This document shows, piece after piece, positions 24,617 to 31,360 of a stretch of 32,577 nt of DNA (its first letter is position 1; each line of letters opens with the position of its first letter). The stretch spans positions 1 to 32,577 of the forward strand of contig CAMDQN010000072.1 in assembly GCA_945905925.1 (NCBI GenBank), written 5' to 3'. The translations under genes and the position numbers were made by a program. The notes below the pieces were generated by a model. The model had not been told where the DNA came from. It was given only the letters and a program-made list of their open reading frames with translations, and ran no database searches. This DNA is from Singulisphaera sp. GP187. Its GTDB lineage: Bacteria; Planctomycetota; Planctomycetia; Gemmatales; Gemmataceae.

Positions 24617-25362
24617 TACGCGCCCGCCAGTTCGTCGAGGTCGGTGAACAACGCCCCCGGGGGATCGTCCGCGATTTCGACGAACATCTGCTTGGTGCGG
24701 ACCGCCCAGCCGATGAACTGCGCCGCGCCCTCTACGGTCAATCGTTCGGAGTTCACCACCGCGTCGTAGGCTGTCAGGTCTGCGGGGTCCAGCCCGAGCG
24801 TGCGGTCCAAAAACAGCGCGCGGCGCTCGTCGCGCGCGCGGACTTCTTCGGCCGCTTCAGGGCGAGTGAGTCGCAGTTCCTGCGCAATGTACGCGATCCG
24901 CGATTCAGCAGGCGCAATGATGCGCACGTGGATCGTTGTTTCCGCCGGGAGCATGAACCCCGCGGCGCGACCCACGATTACCGCGTTGCCGCGCGCGGCC
25001 ACCGTCAGGACGAGGCGAATCAGTTGCAGTGCGTCGGGGTCGGCGTTGAGGTTGCGGTCTCGTTGGAGGTGGGCGAGTTGGGCGTCAGCCCACCGGCGCG
25101 CGTCGGCCGGCACGTCGGCCAGAAGTTGCGCGCGGGCGGTGTCGTCCTGCACGAGGTAATCGAGCGTGTCGTGGTCGAACACCTGCCACGCGAGGATGTC
25201 CGCGACTTTCCTCGCGATGGTGGTGCCGCGTGCGCCGGCTAGCCGGCTAATCGCAACCGTCAAACCACGTGGGCGTGTGAGTTCGGTGGTGGGTTCTTCG
25301 CCACGGAACCCGTGCATCGGAACGCCTGGCACGTCGAATGGAATTGAGACTGGAGCAGCCAT
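24616..25362 (-). CDS. Cytidylate kinase-like protein
   Basis: This 248-residue protein (ATG 25362) resembles the cytidylate-kinase-like family. After about 30 residues, LTVAISRLAGARGTTIARKVADIL stands in the place of the P-loop region. It is followed by VFDHDTLDYLV, AVIVGRAAGFML (a family hallmark) and IHVRIIAPAESRIAYIAQELRLTRPEAAEEVRARDERRALFLDRTLG, which matches the lid and base region. The P-loop is degenerate: there is no classical GxxxxGK[ST]. Enzymes of this subgroup are poorly characterised, so nucleotide phosphorylation is inferred. It starts 8 bases after the ABC permease stop and shares bases with the phosphorylase start, so a link to nucleotide salvage is plausible. Confidence 0.82.
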   Translation of the reverse strand: MAAPVSIPFDVPGVPMHGFRGEEPTTELTRPRGLTVAISRLAGARGTTIARKVADILAWQVFDHDTLDYLVQDDTARAQLLADVPADARRWADAQLAHLQRDRNLNADPDALQLIRLVLTVAARGNAVIVGRAAGFMLPAETTIHVRIIAPAESRIAYIAQELRLTRPEAAEEVRARDERRALFLDRTLGLDPADLTAYDAVVNSERLTVEGAAQFIGWAVRTKQMFVEIADDPPGALFTDLDELAGA

Positions 25363-25370
25363 CGAAAATC

Positions 25371-26459
25371 TCACACGTCGTCGCGGTACTCGGATCGGGA
25401 GAACAGCCACATTCCCAGGAGCGTGATCACGATCGGGACCGCGACCAGCACCACCCATGCGGTTTCGGAGGATACGGCTTCCGTCATCGCGGGGAGCATG
25501 TGGGAGGGGTGTTTCGGCTCCGCGTGGACCGCCTCATTGTACATCAGTGAGCGCGCGTAAAAGGTCAGACTGAGTAACTTCAAACTCCCGGGCAGCGCCG
25601 CGACGACCGTCTCGAAGAAGAACACGTACACCAGTCCGACGACAACCGGGCGCCTAAAGATCGCGCCGACCAAATGGAAGAGCGACGCGAACGCGACCGT
25701 TCCCACCACGGCGGCGGGCCAGAACCGCGCCAATGCCTCGCGCCCCACGTCGCCGCCAGCGAAGCACACGGCTGCGAACCCGCCCAACCCGAACGCGACG
25801 CACCACGGGAGCGTGCCCAGGAACTTCGCCAGGTAGATGCCACTCCGCGGGATGGGGCGCGTCATGAGCCACACCAGCGACCGACTCTCTCGCTCCGTGC
25901 CGAACGCCCCGCTCGCGTACGAGAGCGTGAACAGCGGCAGCACGAACCCCATGAACACAAGCATGACGACCCACCGCGAGTACGTCATGAACGCCCAACT
26001 CTTGAGGAATGCCTCGTCCCGCATCGCGGCCTGCGGCACCTCGAAGATCAGCGACGCGAGCGAGTCCTGGGTGGGGTTGAGCGGGTTCGGAACCTCGTGC
26101 GCCCGAAGTTCGTCGCTCTTACCGTCGAGGAGCAGTGTGTAGCGGGCGTCGCGGCTCTGGCGCTGGGCCTCGCGCGCGTTCGTGGTTCGCGGGGCGTCCT
26201 TCGTTGCCGCGGTGCGTCGCGCGCGCTGGCTCGCCACGTCCCACCCGCCGCGCGCCGTGACGACCGCGACCCAGACGACCACGAGCGCGAGCAGACCGGC
26301 CGACACCCAACCCATCTGGCGCACGCGCCAGTGTCGCTGGAAGCTCTGCACCACGAGGACGCACCACGCCCTCAGGGCGGAGGGCGGAAGGCTTTTGCAA
26401 GGCGGAAGGCGGAGGGCGGAGGGCGGATCGGGAGCCGGGTTGGTGGGGTGGGTTGTCAT
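25371..26459 (-). CDS. ABC-2 type transporter permease (second pair)
   Basis: This membrane protein probably forms the channel for the ATPase encoded immediately upstream. After an N-terminal helix (about 54-68) and a long extracytoplasmic loop come several hydrophobic segments: VMLVFMGFVLPLFTLSYASGAFG, FLGTLPWCVAFGLGGFAAVCFAG, VVGTVAFASLFHLVGAIF, VVVGLVYVFFFETVVAALPG and a last one at WVVLVAVPIVITLLGMWLF. ESRSLVWLMTRPIPRSGIYLAKFLG is typical of ABC-2 permeases. The cargo is unknown. The ATG at 26459 gives 362 residues, but codons for residues of about 10-30 are period-7 repeat DNA and no ribosome site precedes that ATG. The true start may be a GTG near residue 36 (VQSFQRHW). Confidence 0.85.
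   Translation of the reverse strand: MTTHPTNPAPDPPSALRLPPCKSLPPSALRAWCVLVVQSFQRHWRVRQMGWVSAGLLALVVVWVAVVTARGGWDVASQRARRTAATKDAPRTTNAREAQRQSRDARYTLLLDGKSDELRAHEVPNPLNPTQDSLASLIFEVPQAAMRDEAFLKSWAFMTYSRWVVMLVFMGFVLPLFTLSYASGAFGTERESRSLVWLMTRPIPRSGIYLAKFLGTLPWCVAFGLGGFAAVCFAGGDVGREALARFWPAAVVGTVAFASLFHLVGAIFRRPVVVGLVYVFFFETVVAALPGSLKLLSLTFYARSLMYNEAVHAEPKHPSHMLPAMTEAVSSETAWVVLVAVPIVITLLGMWLFSRSEYRDDV
26374..26426. repeat. Period-7 array (AGGGCGG/AAGGCGG) in the 5' end of the permease frame
   Basis: AGGGCGG, AGGGCGG, AAGGCTT (26374-26394), five spacer bases, then AAGGCGG, AAGGCGG, AGGGCGG, AGGGCGG (26399-26426) form seven heptads. They are the inverse of the array at 26489-26516 and could pair with it. 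Confidence 0.9.
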
Positions 26460-26488
26460 AATGCCACGAGTGCTCTGTTGTCTTTGCT

Positions 26489-26516
26489 CCGCCTTCCGCC
26501 TTCCGCCTTCCGCCTG
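26489..26516. repeat. Period-7 array (CCGCCTT) after the ATPase stop codon
   Basis: Three perfect CCGCCTT units (26489-26509) and one CCGCCTG. The array directly abuts the stop codon of the upstream ATPase (TAA, 26517-26519) and is complementary to the array at 26399-26426. Confidence 0.92.
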
Positions 26517-27599
26517 TTATGTGCGCCCGGACCCGCCCAGCAAGTACCCGAGGATCGCGTGCGCGGACTCGTCGAGCGGTTCGAGGCGGCGCACGTCGAG
26601 CCGTTGTTCCACCGCGAGCCGTCCGAACAGTTCGAAGAATCGCTTCGGGTTGCGTGCCTTTACCACGAGCGCGGTGCCCCCGTCGGCGAGTTTGGGCGCC
26701 ACGTCCACCGCGAGCACCTCCGGCAACGCGAGAAGCAACCGTGCGACCTCGCGCGGACGGTCCACGTCGATCCGCACCGAGACCGGGTGGTCGTCGAGCA
26801 TCTCGCGGATCTGTTGGAGCGTACCCACCGCCGCGATCCGCCCACGGGCCATGATGACCACGTGGTTCGTGAGTTTCTCCAGCGCTTCGAGTTCGTGACT
26901 CGAAATGAGCAAGCACTTCCCCTGTGCCGCGAGCGCCTGGAAGAGTTCGAGTAACTCTTGCCGGCCGATTGGGTCGATGCCGGAAAGCGGTTCGTCGAGG
27001 ATCAGAAGCTCGGGGTCGTGGAGAAGTGCTTGCGCGAGCTTGATTCGCTGGCGCATTCCCTTCGAGTAGCCGCGGAGTTTGCGGTCGGCGCGCCCGGCCA
27101 TGCCGACGCGCTCCAGAACCGCTTCCGTGCGCCAGTTCGATTCTGTCCGCGTGTACCCACACAGCCGCGCCATCGTCCACACGAACCGTCGCCCGGACAG
27201 GTCTTCGTAGAACGCGTCGATGTCCGGGCAGTAACCGACGAGCCGGCGGGCGCGCCAGTCCCACGCGTCGGTTCCGCGAACGCTGACCTGACCGAGCGTC
27301 GGTTTGAGTTGGCCGTTCGCCATGCGGAGCAGCGTGGACTTGCCTGCGCCGTTCGCGCCCACCAGACCGGTGATGCCGCCCGTGAGTTCGAGCGTCACCT
27401 GATTGAGCGCGAGGACGCTCCCGTACCACTTCGAGACTTGCTCAAAGAGCAACAAGGGCGCGAGTGAACTTGGCTCGCGGGGGTGGGAAGCAGGGGGAGA
27501 CCCCTGTTGAACCAATACCTTGTCTGGCGCGCTGGTGGTTATCAGGGGGCTTACGCCCCCCGCTCGCCCAAGCACGGTTTTCAACTCATCACTCATCAC
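26517..27599 (-). CDS. ABC transporter ATP-binding protein (second pair)
   Basis: This cytoplasmic ATPase probably powers the permease encoded downstream. Counting from GTG 27599 (360 residues): Walker A GANGAGKST (81-89), GYCPDIDAF (122-130) with Asp where the Q-loop Gln is usual, signature YSKGMRQR (178-185), Walker B LLILDEPLSGIDP (198-210) and switch His in SSHELEAL (233-240). A C-terminal domain of about 100 residues follows, as in ABC-2 exporters. The first 50 residues are suspect. They are encoded by a heptad array (27584-27613) and a palindromic repeat (27543-27568), and the ABC fold begins near LLLFEQVSKWYG. A TTG near 27455 is an alternative start, but it has no clear ribosome site. 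Confidence 0.88.
   Translation of the reverse strand: MMSDELKTVLGRAGGVSPLITTSAPDKVLVQQGSPPASHPREPSSLAPLLLFEQVSKWYGSVLALNQVTLELTGGITGLVGANGAGKSTLLRMANGQLKPTLGQVSVRGTDAWDWRARRLVGYCPDIDAFYEDLSGRRFVWTMARLCGYTRTESNWRTEAVLERVGMAGRADRKLRGYSKGMRQRIKLAQALLHDPELLILDEPLSGIDPIGRQELLELFQALAAQGKCLLISSHELEALEKLTNHVVIMARGRIAAVGTLQQIREMLDDHPVSVRIDVDRPREVARLLLALPEVLAVDVAPKLADGGTALVVKARNPKRFFELFGRLAVEQRLDVRRLEPLDESAHAILGYLLGGSGRT
27543..27568. repeat. Copy of the GCGTAAGC-core element in the 5' end of the ATPase frame
   Basis: CAGGGGGCTTACG followed by CCCCCCGCTCGCC matches the element at 23821-23845 and the right arm at 15126-15154. Read on the minus strand in the ATPase frame it gives GRAGGVSPL, a different frame from the GERGA-stop reading. 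A small palindrome CAGGGG-GAGA-CCCCTG-like at 27491-27507 may be a remnant of a partner arm. Confidence 0.85.
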
Positions 27600-27614
27600 T
27601 CGTCACTCATCACT
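27584..27614. repeat. Period-7 array (ACTCATC) between permease and ATPase genes
   Basis: ACTCATC, ACTCATC, ACTCGTC, ACTCATC and a partial ACT run from 27584 to 27614. It fills the whole 14-base gap between the two genes and extends into the first codons of the ATPase frame. It contains the GTG and ATG start candidates. Confidence 0.92.
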
Positions 27615-28546
27615 TACGCAACGATCTCCACTGCCTGAACCCGCTTGCGCAGGTAGAGTACGCACGAACTGACCACGGTCCCGGTTACGAGCCACGCCTG
27701 CCAGAACTCCGGTTGCGGCTGCGGGCGGATCGTCGCGGAGTCCGCGCGCAGGCACGACAGCCCGCACAGGTACAGGTTGTTCCACAGGTCGATGAGCCGC
27801 CAGCGTCGGTCGTCGAGCGTTGCCACCAGCGAACTGGCGAGCATCGGCAGGAGGACAAACAGCCCCATCCAGATCATGGCCATCGGCACTGTTCGCCGAA
27901 CCCACACTGCCGTCGCGACGGTGATGAGGGTGAGCGTGACGGTCAGCACCAACCCGTAACAGATGATACCGAGAAGCAGTCTCCATTGCTTGAAGTAGTA
28001 GGTTTGCCAGTCGTCCAGAAGACCGGCTTCGACCCAGAGGAGGATCGCGGGGACTGTGGTCAACAGATTGATGAGAGTGCTGATCGCGAGGCACTTGCCA
28101 AGAACGTAGTGCCACCGCCCGATGGGTTTCGAGAGGTAGAACGGCAAGCTCCCGTGAGAGAAATCGCTCCCAACCAGCACCGACCCCGCGTACGCGAGGA
28201 AGATCACCAACACGTACCCCTGATACCAGATGAAGTTGCCGAAGGTGTGCGCGGTGCCGTTAAGCGCGAGCGGTTCGAAGAAACGCGTGATGTTCCGAAC
28301 GCTGACCGGGAACCCCGCGAACCGCACCGTATCGGTCGCGAGCAAGTTCGTGATCCACACTACCAGGTATTGCGCATAGAAGAAGAAGAAGAACACCAAC
28401 AGCGAGAGCGCGAGCAGTGACCACGCCTGCCAGTGTCGGAACAGCAACTTGAGCGACGCGCGGGCGAGCGCGGTCGCGGCGTAGAGCGGTCCCCGCGCGG
28501 TTCCGCGCCACGGTCGGTAGCGGAGCAGGGTGTCGGTTTGCGCCAT
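27614..28546 (-). CDS. ABC-2 type transporter permease (first pair)
   Basis: This 310-residue membrane protein should partner the ATPase encoded just upstream (28623-29555). About six hydrophobic segments are visible: WSLLALSLLVFFFFFYAQYLVVWI (43-66), YQGYVLVIFLAYAGSVLVG, KCLAISTLINLLTTVPAILLWV, LLGIICYGLVLTVTLTLITVATAVWV, MAMIWMGLFVLLPMLASSLVA and one near the C-terminus. FSHGSLPFYLSKPIGRWHYVLGK is the usual cytoplasmic loop of ABC-2 permeases. The substrate is unknown. The start is ATG at 28546; no ribosome site is visible because a heptad array begins 8 bases upstream. Confidence 0.86.
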   Translation of the reverse strand: MAQTDTLLRYRPWRGTARGPLYAATALARASLKLLFRHWQAWSLLALSLLVFFFFFYAQYLVVWITNLLATDTVRFAGFPVSVRNITRFFEPLALNGTAHTFGNFIWYQGYVLVIFLAYAGSVLVGSDFSHGSLPFYLSKPIGRWHYVLGKCLAISTLINLLTTVPAILLWVEAGLLDDWQTYYFKQWRLLLGIICYGLVLTVTLTLITVATAVWVRRTVPMAMIWMGLFVLLPMLASSLVATLDDRRWRLIDLWNNLYLCGLSCLRADSATIRPQPQPEFWQAWLVTGTVVSSCVLYLRKRVQAVEIVA

Positions 28547-28553
28547 ACTGGCC

Positions 28554-28584
28554 AGAGGACAGAGGACAGAGGACAGAGGACAGA
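28554..28584. repeat. Period-7 array (AGAGGAC) ahead of the first ABC permease gene
   Basis: Four perfect AGAGGAC units (28554-28581) plus AGA. It lies 7 bases upstream of the permease start codon, where a ribosome site is expected. No inverse partner array was found nearby. Confidence 0.93.
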
Positions 28585-28603
28585 ATCCAATTCGTTCAGC
28601 GTA

Positions 28604-28618
28604 GACCCCGGAGGGGTC
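28604..28618. repeat. Small hairpin after the first ABC ATPase gene
   Basis: GACCCC-GGA-GGGGTC is a perfect 6-bp stem with a 3-base loop, 4 bases beyond the ATPase stop codon. It may be part of the same spacer structure as the adjacent heptad array. No T-run follows. Confidence 0.6.
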
Positions 28619-28622
28619 GCGC

Positions 28623-29555
28623 TCACACCGCTACCGTTCGCAGGAACAGTTCTTCGAGCGTTTCGTCGTCGCGCAGGAGCGAACGGATGACAACGCCCCA
28701 TGTCTCGGCGTGCTGGAAGAATGTGAGGTTCGACCACACGTTCGGCACCGCGACCCGCAACTCGCCCTGTCCATTATCGCCCAAGAACTTCACGCCCGCG
28801 CCTTCAAGGGCGGTGCGGAACGCGGTCAGTTCGCCCTGCACGCGAACGCGGAACCGGCCCTGGCGCCGGGCGCACAACTCCGCGACGGTTCCTTCGCCGC
28901 GAACTTTCCCGCCCGCCATGATGACGACTCGCTCACACACTGCTTCCACGTCGGCGAGCAGGTGCGTGGAGAATAGCACCGACTTCCCGTGATCGGTGCC
29001 GAGCGCCTTCACGAGCCGTAACATCGCGTCGCGGCCGGCCGGGTCGAGACCCGATGTCGGCTCGTCGAGCAACAGCACGGGCGGGTCGTGGACGAGCGCC
29101 TGCGCGAGTTTCGCGCGCTGCTTCATGCCGGCGGAATACTGCTCCACGTACCGGTATCGCGCCTCTTCCAACTCCAGATACGAAAGCACCTCGTGCGCGC
29201 GGCGGGTCGCTTCGCGGCGCGGCATGCCGTAGAGTTCGCCCGCGAGGCTCACGTACTCGACGCCGGTCAACCCGGGCACGAGGGCGTCGGCTTCGGGCAT
29301 GAACCCGATGAGCCGCCGTAATCGCCAGTTGCCTTCGGTGTCGCGGTCACCCCCAAGTTCCTCGTCGAGCACGCGCCCGGTTCCGCTCGACGGTGGGATG
29401 AGGCCCATCAGGATTTTCAACAGCGTGGACTTGCCGGCTCCGTTTGGCCCAAGCAGTCCGATACGCCCCGGCGGGAGTGACAACGTGATGTCACTCAACG
29501 CGGTGAAAGCACCGAACTTGCGCGAGACGGCGTTGAGTTCGATGAGGGGTTGCAT
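28623..29555 (-). CDS. ABC transporter ATP-binding protein (first pair)
   Basis: This 310-residue cytoplasmic ATPase begins at ATG 29555. Upstream in-frame codons are repeat DNA and were excluded. Walker A GPNGAGKST (36-44), GFMPEADAL (84-92) with Glu at the usual Q-loop position, signature YSAGMKQR (140-147), Walker B VLLLDEPTSGLDP (160-172) and switch His in FSTHLLADVE (195-204) are all present. The C-terminal domain after about 215 is of the kind found in ABC-2 exporters. It heads a row of two ATPase-permease pairs on one strand. Confidence 0.9.
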   Translation of the reverse strand: MQPLIELNAVSRKFGAFTALSDITLSLPPGRIGLLGPNGAGKSTLLKILMGLIPPSSGTGRVLDEELGGDRDTEGNWRLRRLIGFMPEADALVPGLTGVEYVSLAGELYGMPRREATRRAHEVLSYLELEEARYRYVEQYSAGMKQRAKLAQALVHDPPVLLLDEPTSGLDPAGRDAMLRLVKALGTDHGKSVLFSTHLLADVEAVCERVVIMAGGKVRGEGTVAELCARRQGRFRVRVQGELTAFRTALEGAGVKFLGDNGQGELRVAVPNVWSNLTFFQHAETWGVVIRSLLRDDETLEELFLRTVAV

Positions 29556-29560
29556 GGGGA

Positions 29561-29645
29561 AGTCGCAAGTCCACAAGCCCCAAGTCACGAGTCAACAAAT
29601 CAACAAGCTTGGGACTTGCGACTTGTGGACTTGCGACTTGGGACT
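29561..29645. repeat. Inverted arrays of AAGTC heptads between argJ and the ABC genes
   Basis: The left arm reads AAGTCGC, AAGTCCAC, AAGCCCC, AAGTCAC; the right arm reads GACTTGC, GACTTGTG, GACTTGC, GACTTGG. The arms are near-perfect inverses (about 22 of 25 bases in the core), around a loop with further degenerate AAATCAAC units. The family is the same as at 9276-9370. It lies between the argJ stop and the ABC start codon. Confidence 0.9.
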
Positions 29646-29647
29646 CC

Positions 29648-30826
29648 CTACGTCGTGTAATCCGCGTTCAGCTTCACATACTCGGTGGTGAGGTCGCACG
29701 TGTAGAACGTGCAGCGCCCACTGCCGAGGGTGAACCGCAGTTTGAAATGAACCTCGCGGTTGTGTTTCAGATACGACGAAGCCGCGCTCGCGTCGAACGG
29801 CAGTGGTGCCCCAGCGCGGTACAGCGGCAAGTCGCCCATCCACAGCGACAGATCCTTTTCGTCGAACATCACGCCGGAATATCCGGCTGCTGACACCACG
29901 CGTCCCCAGTTCGGGTCTGCACCGAACACCGCGGTTTTCACCAGCGCGCTCTCGGCGATGGTCTTCGCGATCTGCTTCGCCTCCGCGTCGGTGCGGCAAC
30001 CGTCCACCTCGATCGTGATGAGGTGTTCCGCGCCTTCGGCGTCGATGATGATCTTGCGCGCGAGTTCCACGCAAACGTGACGCACTTCGAGTGCGAAGGC
30101 TTCTAGCGCCTGACCCGCGAGCGGAGGGCCGCTGCCGTTCGCGAGTAACAACACCGTGTCGTTCGTGCTGGTGTGCCCTTCAACGGAAATGCTGTTGAAG
30201 CTCTGTTCGGCAGCGACCTTCAGAATGCGGTGAAGGTCGGCCGGTGCGACCGAGGCGTCGGTCATCACGAAGCCAAGCATGGTCGCCATGTTCGGGCCGA
30301 TCATCGCGGCGCCCTTGGCGAAGCCCGTGACGGTGAATCCAGCGTGCTGGCGTGTCGCGATCTTGATGCCAGTGTCGGTTGTGAGGATCGCGTGCGCCGC
30401 GTGCGAGAACGCGTCGCGCCCCGCGACCGCTTCGCGCGCGGCTTTCGGAACGCCGGCTTCGAGAATCGACATTGGAAGTGGGCGCCCGATCACGCCCGTC
30501 GATGCGACTAACACCTGCTCAGGCGTGCAGCCGATCTCGATCGCGACAAGCTCTGCCATGCGGCGCGCATCGGCGAGTCCCTGTTCACCGGTGCAGGCGT
30601 TCGCGTTGCCCGAACAGATGACGATCGCGCGTGCGTCGGCGCGAGGCAGTCGCTCGCGGCTCACTTGTACGGGGGCGGCGCAGACGCGGTTCTGAGTGAA
30701 TACGCCCGCTGCAGTCGCGGGGGTGTCGCTCACGATTACCGCGATGTCGCGCCGGTCCGGTTCTGTGCGTAATCCACTAACGATGCCCGCGAACCGGTAG
30801 CCGCGGGCGAGATGCCATTCGCTCAT
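29648..30826 (-). CDS. argJ: Bifunctional glutamate N-acetyltransferase / ornithine acetyltransferase
   Basis: ArgJ recycles the acetyl group from N-acetylornithine to glutamate in arginine synthesis, and in the bifunctional form also makes N-acetylglutamate from acetyl-CoA. The 392-residue protein has the self-cleavage site in GPNMATMLGF (177-186); by family precedent Thr182 becomes the N-terminal nucleophile of the beta chain. Other hallmarks are SGNANACTGEQGL (72-84), GVIGRPLP (111-118) and SVEGHTSTNDT. Whether it is mono- or bifunctional cannot be decided from sequence. The start is ATG at 30826. No other arg genes are in the window, so arginine synthesis is dispersed here. Confidence 0.95.
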   Translation of the reverse strand: MSEWHLARGYRFAGIVSGLRTEPDRRDIAVIVSDTPATAAGVFTQNRVCAAPVQVSRERLPRADARAIVICSGNANACTGEQGLADARRMAELVAIEIGCTPEQVLVASTGVIGRPLPMSILEAGVPKAAREAVAGRDAFSHAAHAILTTDTGIKIATRQHAGFTVTGFAKGAAMIGPNMATMLGFVMTDASVAPADLHRILKVAAEQSFNSISVEGHTSTNDTVLLLANGSGPPLAGQALEAFALEVRHVCVELARKIIIDAEGAEHLITIEVDGCRTDAEAKQIAKTIAESALVKTAVFGADPNWGRVVSAAGYSGVMFDEKDLSLWMGDLPLYRAGAPLPFDASAASSYLKHNREVHFKLRFTLGSGRCTFYTCDLTTEYVKLNADYTT

Positions 30827-30871
30827 GTCCCAATACTACGCGGGCGGAGTGGCGAGAGAAAGGCACGCCTG

Positions 30872-30895
30872 CGGAAGGCGCGGGAAAACCTTCCG
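30872..30895 (-). terminator. Hairpin between the small lipoprotein gene and argJ
   Basis: CGGAAGG (30872-30878) and CCTTCCG (30889-30895) form a 7-bp stem with a 10-base loop, 10 bases beyond the lipoprotein stop. The loop has TTTT on the minus strand, but no T-run follows the stem, so termination is uncertain. Confidence 0.35.
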
Positions 30896-30905
30896 GTGAG
30901 TGCGA

Positions 30906-31280
30906 TCAGTTGGTGAGCTTGATCGTCAGGTTCGGGTTGCCGCCGCTGGGCACCTCGAACGTGTGTACTGGGTCGTTACTCAGGTACTTCGTGGGGACCT
31001 TCTTGAGCGCAGCAGCGCTACCCTCGATGCTGTACGTGTACTTGCCCGGAATCAACTGTACGGCGAACTTCCCGTCGCTCTTCAGAGCGGTGCCGACTTG
31101 CACCTGACTGGGACTAGTCGGTAGAAAGTTCACGGTTACGTCTTTCAGCGGTTGCTCGTTGGGGAGCTGAACCACCCCCTCGACATCGACCGGTTCGGCT
31201 CTCTGTGGCGGGGCCGAGTTTGAACAGCCGACGAACAGAGCAATGCTCAACCCAATCAGACTCGCGAAACGTGTCGTCAT
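30906..31280 (-). CDS. Small lipoprotein with carboxypeptidase-regulatory-like fold
   Basis: Starting at ATG 31280 the protein has 124 residues. MTTRFASLIGLSIALFVGC is a lipoprotein signal with Cys19; the -3 residue is Phe, which is less common. The remainder, VEGVVQLPNEQPLKDVTVNFLPTS...GTALKSDGKFAVQLIPGKYTYSIEG, follows the pattern of small beta-sandwich (transthyretin-like) domains common in planctomycete lipoproteins. The function is unknown; cell-surface or periplasmic anchoring is inferred. It follows the DUF1559 gene by 80 bases, a pairing seen often in planctomycetes. Confidence 0.82.
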   Translation of the reverse strand: MTTRFASLIGLSIALFVGCSNSAPPQRAEPVDVEGVVQLPNEQPLKDVTVNFLPTSPSQVQVGTALKSDGKFAVQLIPGKYTYSIEGSAAALKKVPTKYLSNDPVHTFEVPSGGNPNLTIKLTN

Positions 31281-31318
31281 TACTGGGGGACCCCAAATGA
31301 GAGGCGGTGGAATGAACG

Positions 31319-31340
31319 CGGGCCGGCGATTGCCGGCCCG
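31319..31340 (-). terminator. Strong GC hairpin between the DUF1559 and lipoprotein genes
   Basis: CGGGCCGGC-GATT-GCCGGCCCG is a perfect 9-bp stem with a 4-base loop, about 20 bases beyond the DUF1559 stop. There is no T-run. It may attenuate read-through into the lipoprotein gene or protect the 3' end of the upstream message. Confidence 0.5.
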
Positions 31341-31360
31341 TGCGCTGCCCTGAGTGGGCG

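Noticed and set aside
25674-27429. Long open frames opposite or in other frames of the ABC genes (25674-26954 plus strand, 26119-27429 minus strand)
   Set aside because: Arg/His-rich composition, no motifs, and full overlap with genes carrying clear Walker motifs.
26374-29645. Possible CRISPR array
   Set aside because: Units are only 7-8 bases with no spacers of constant length and no cas genes; they are short tandem repeats.
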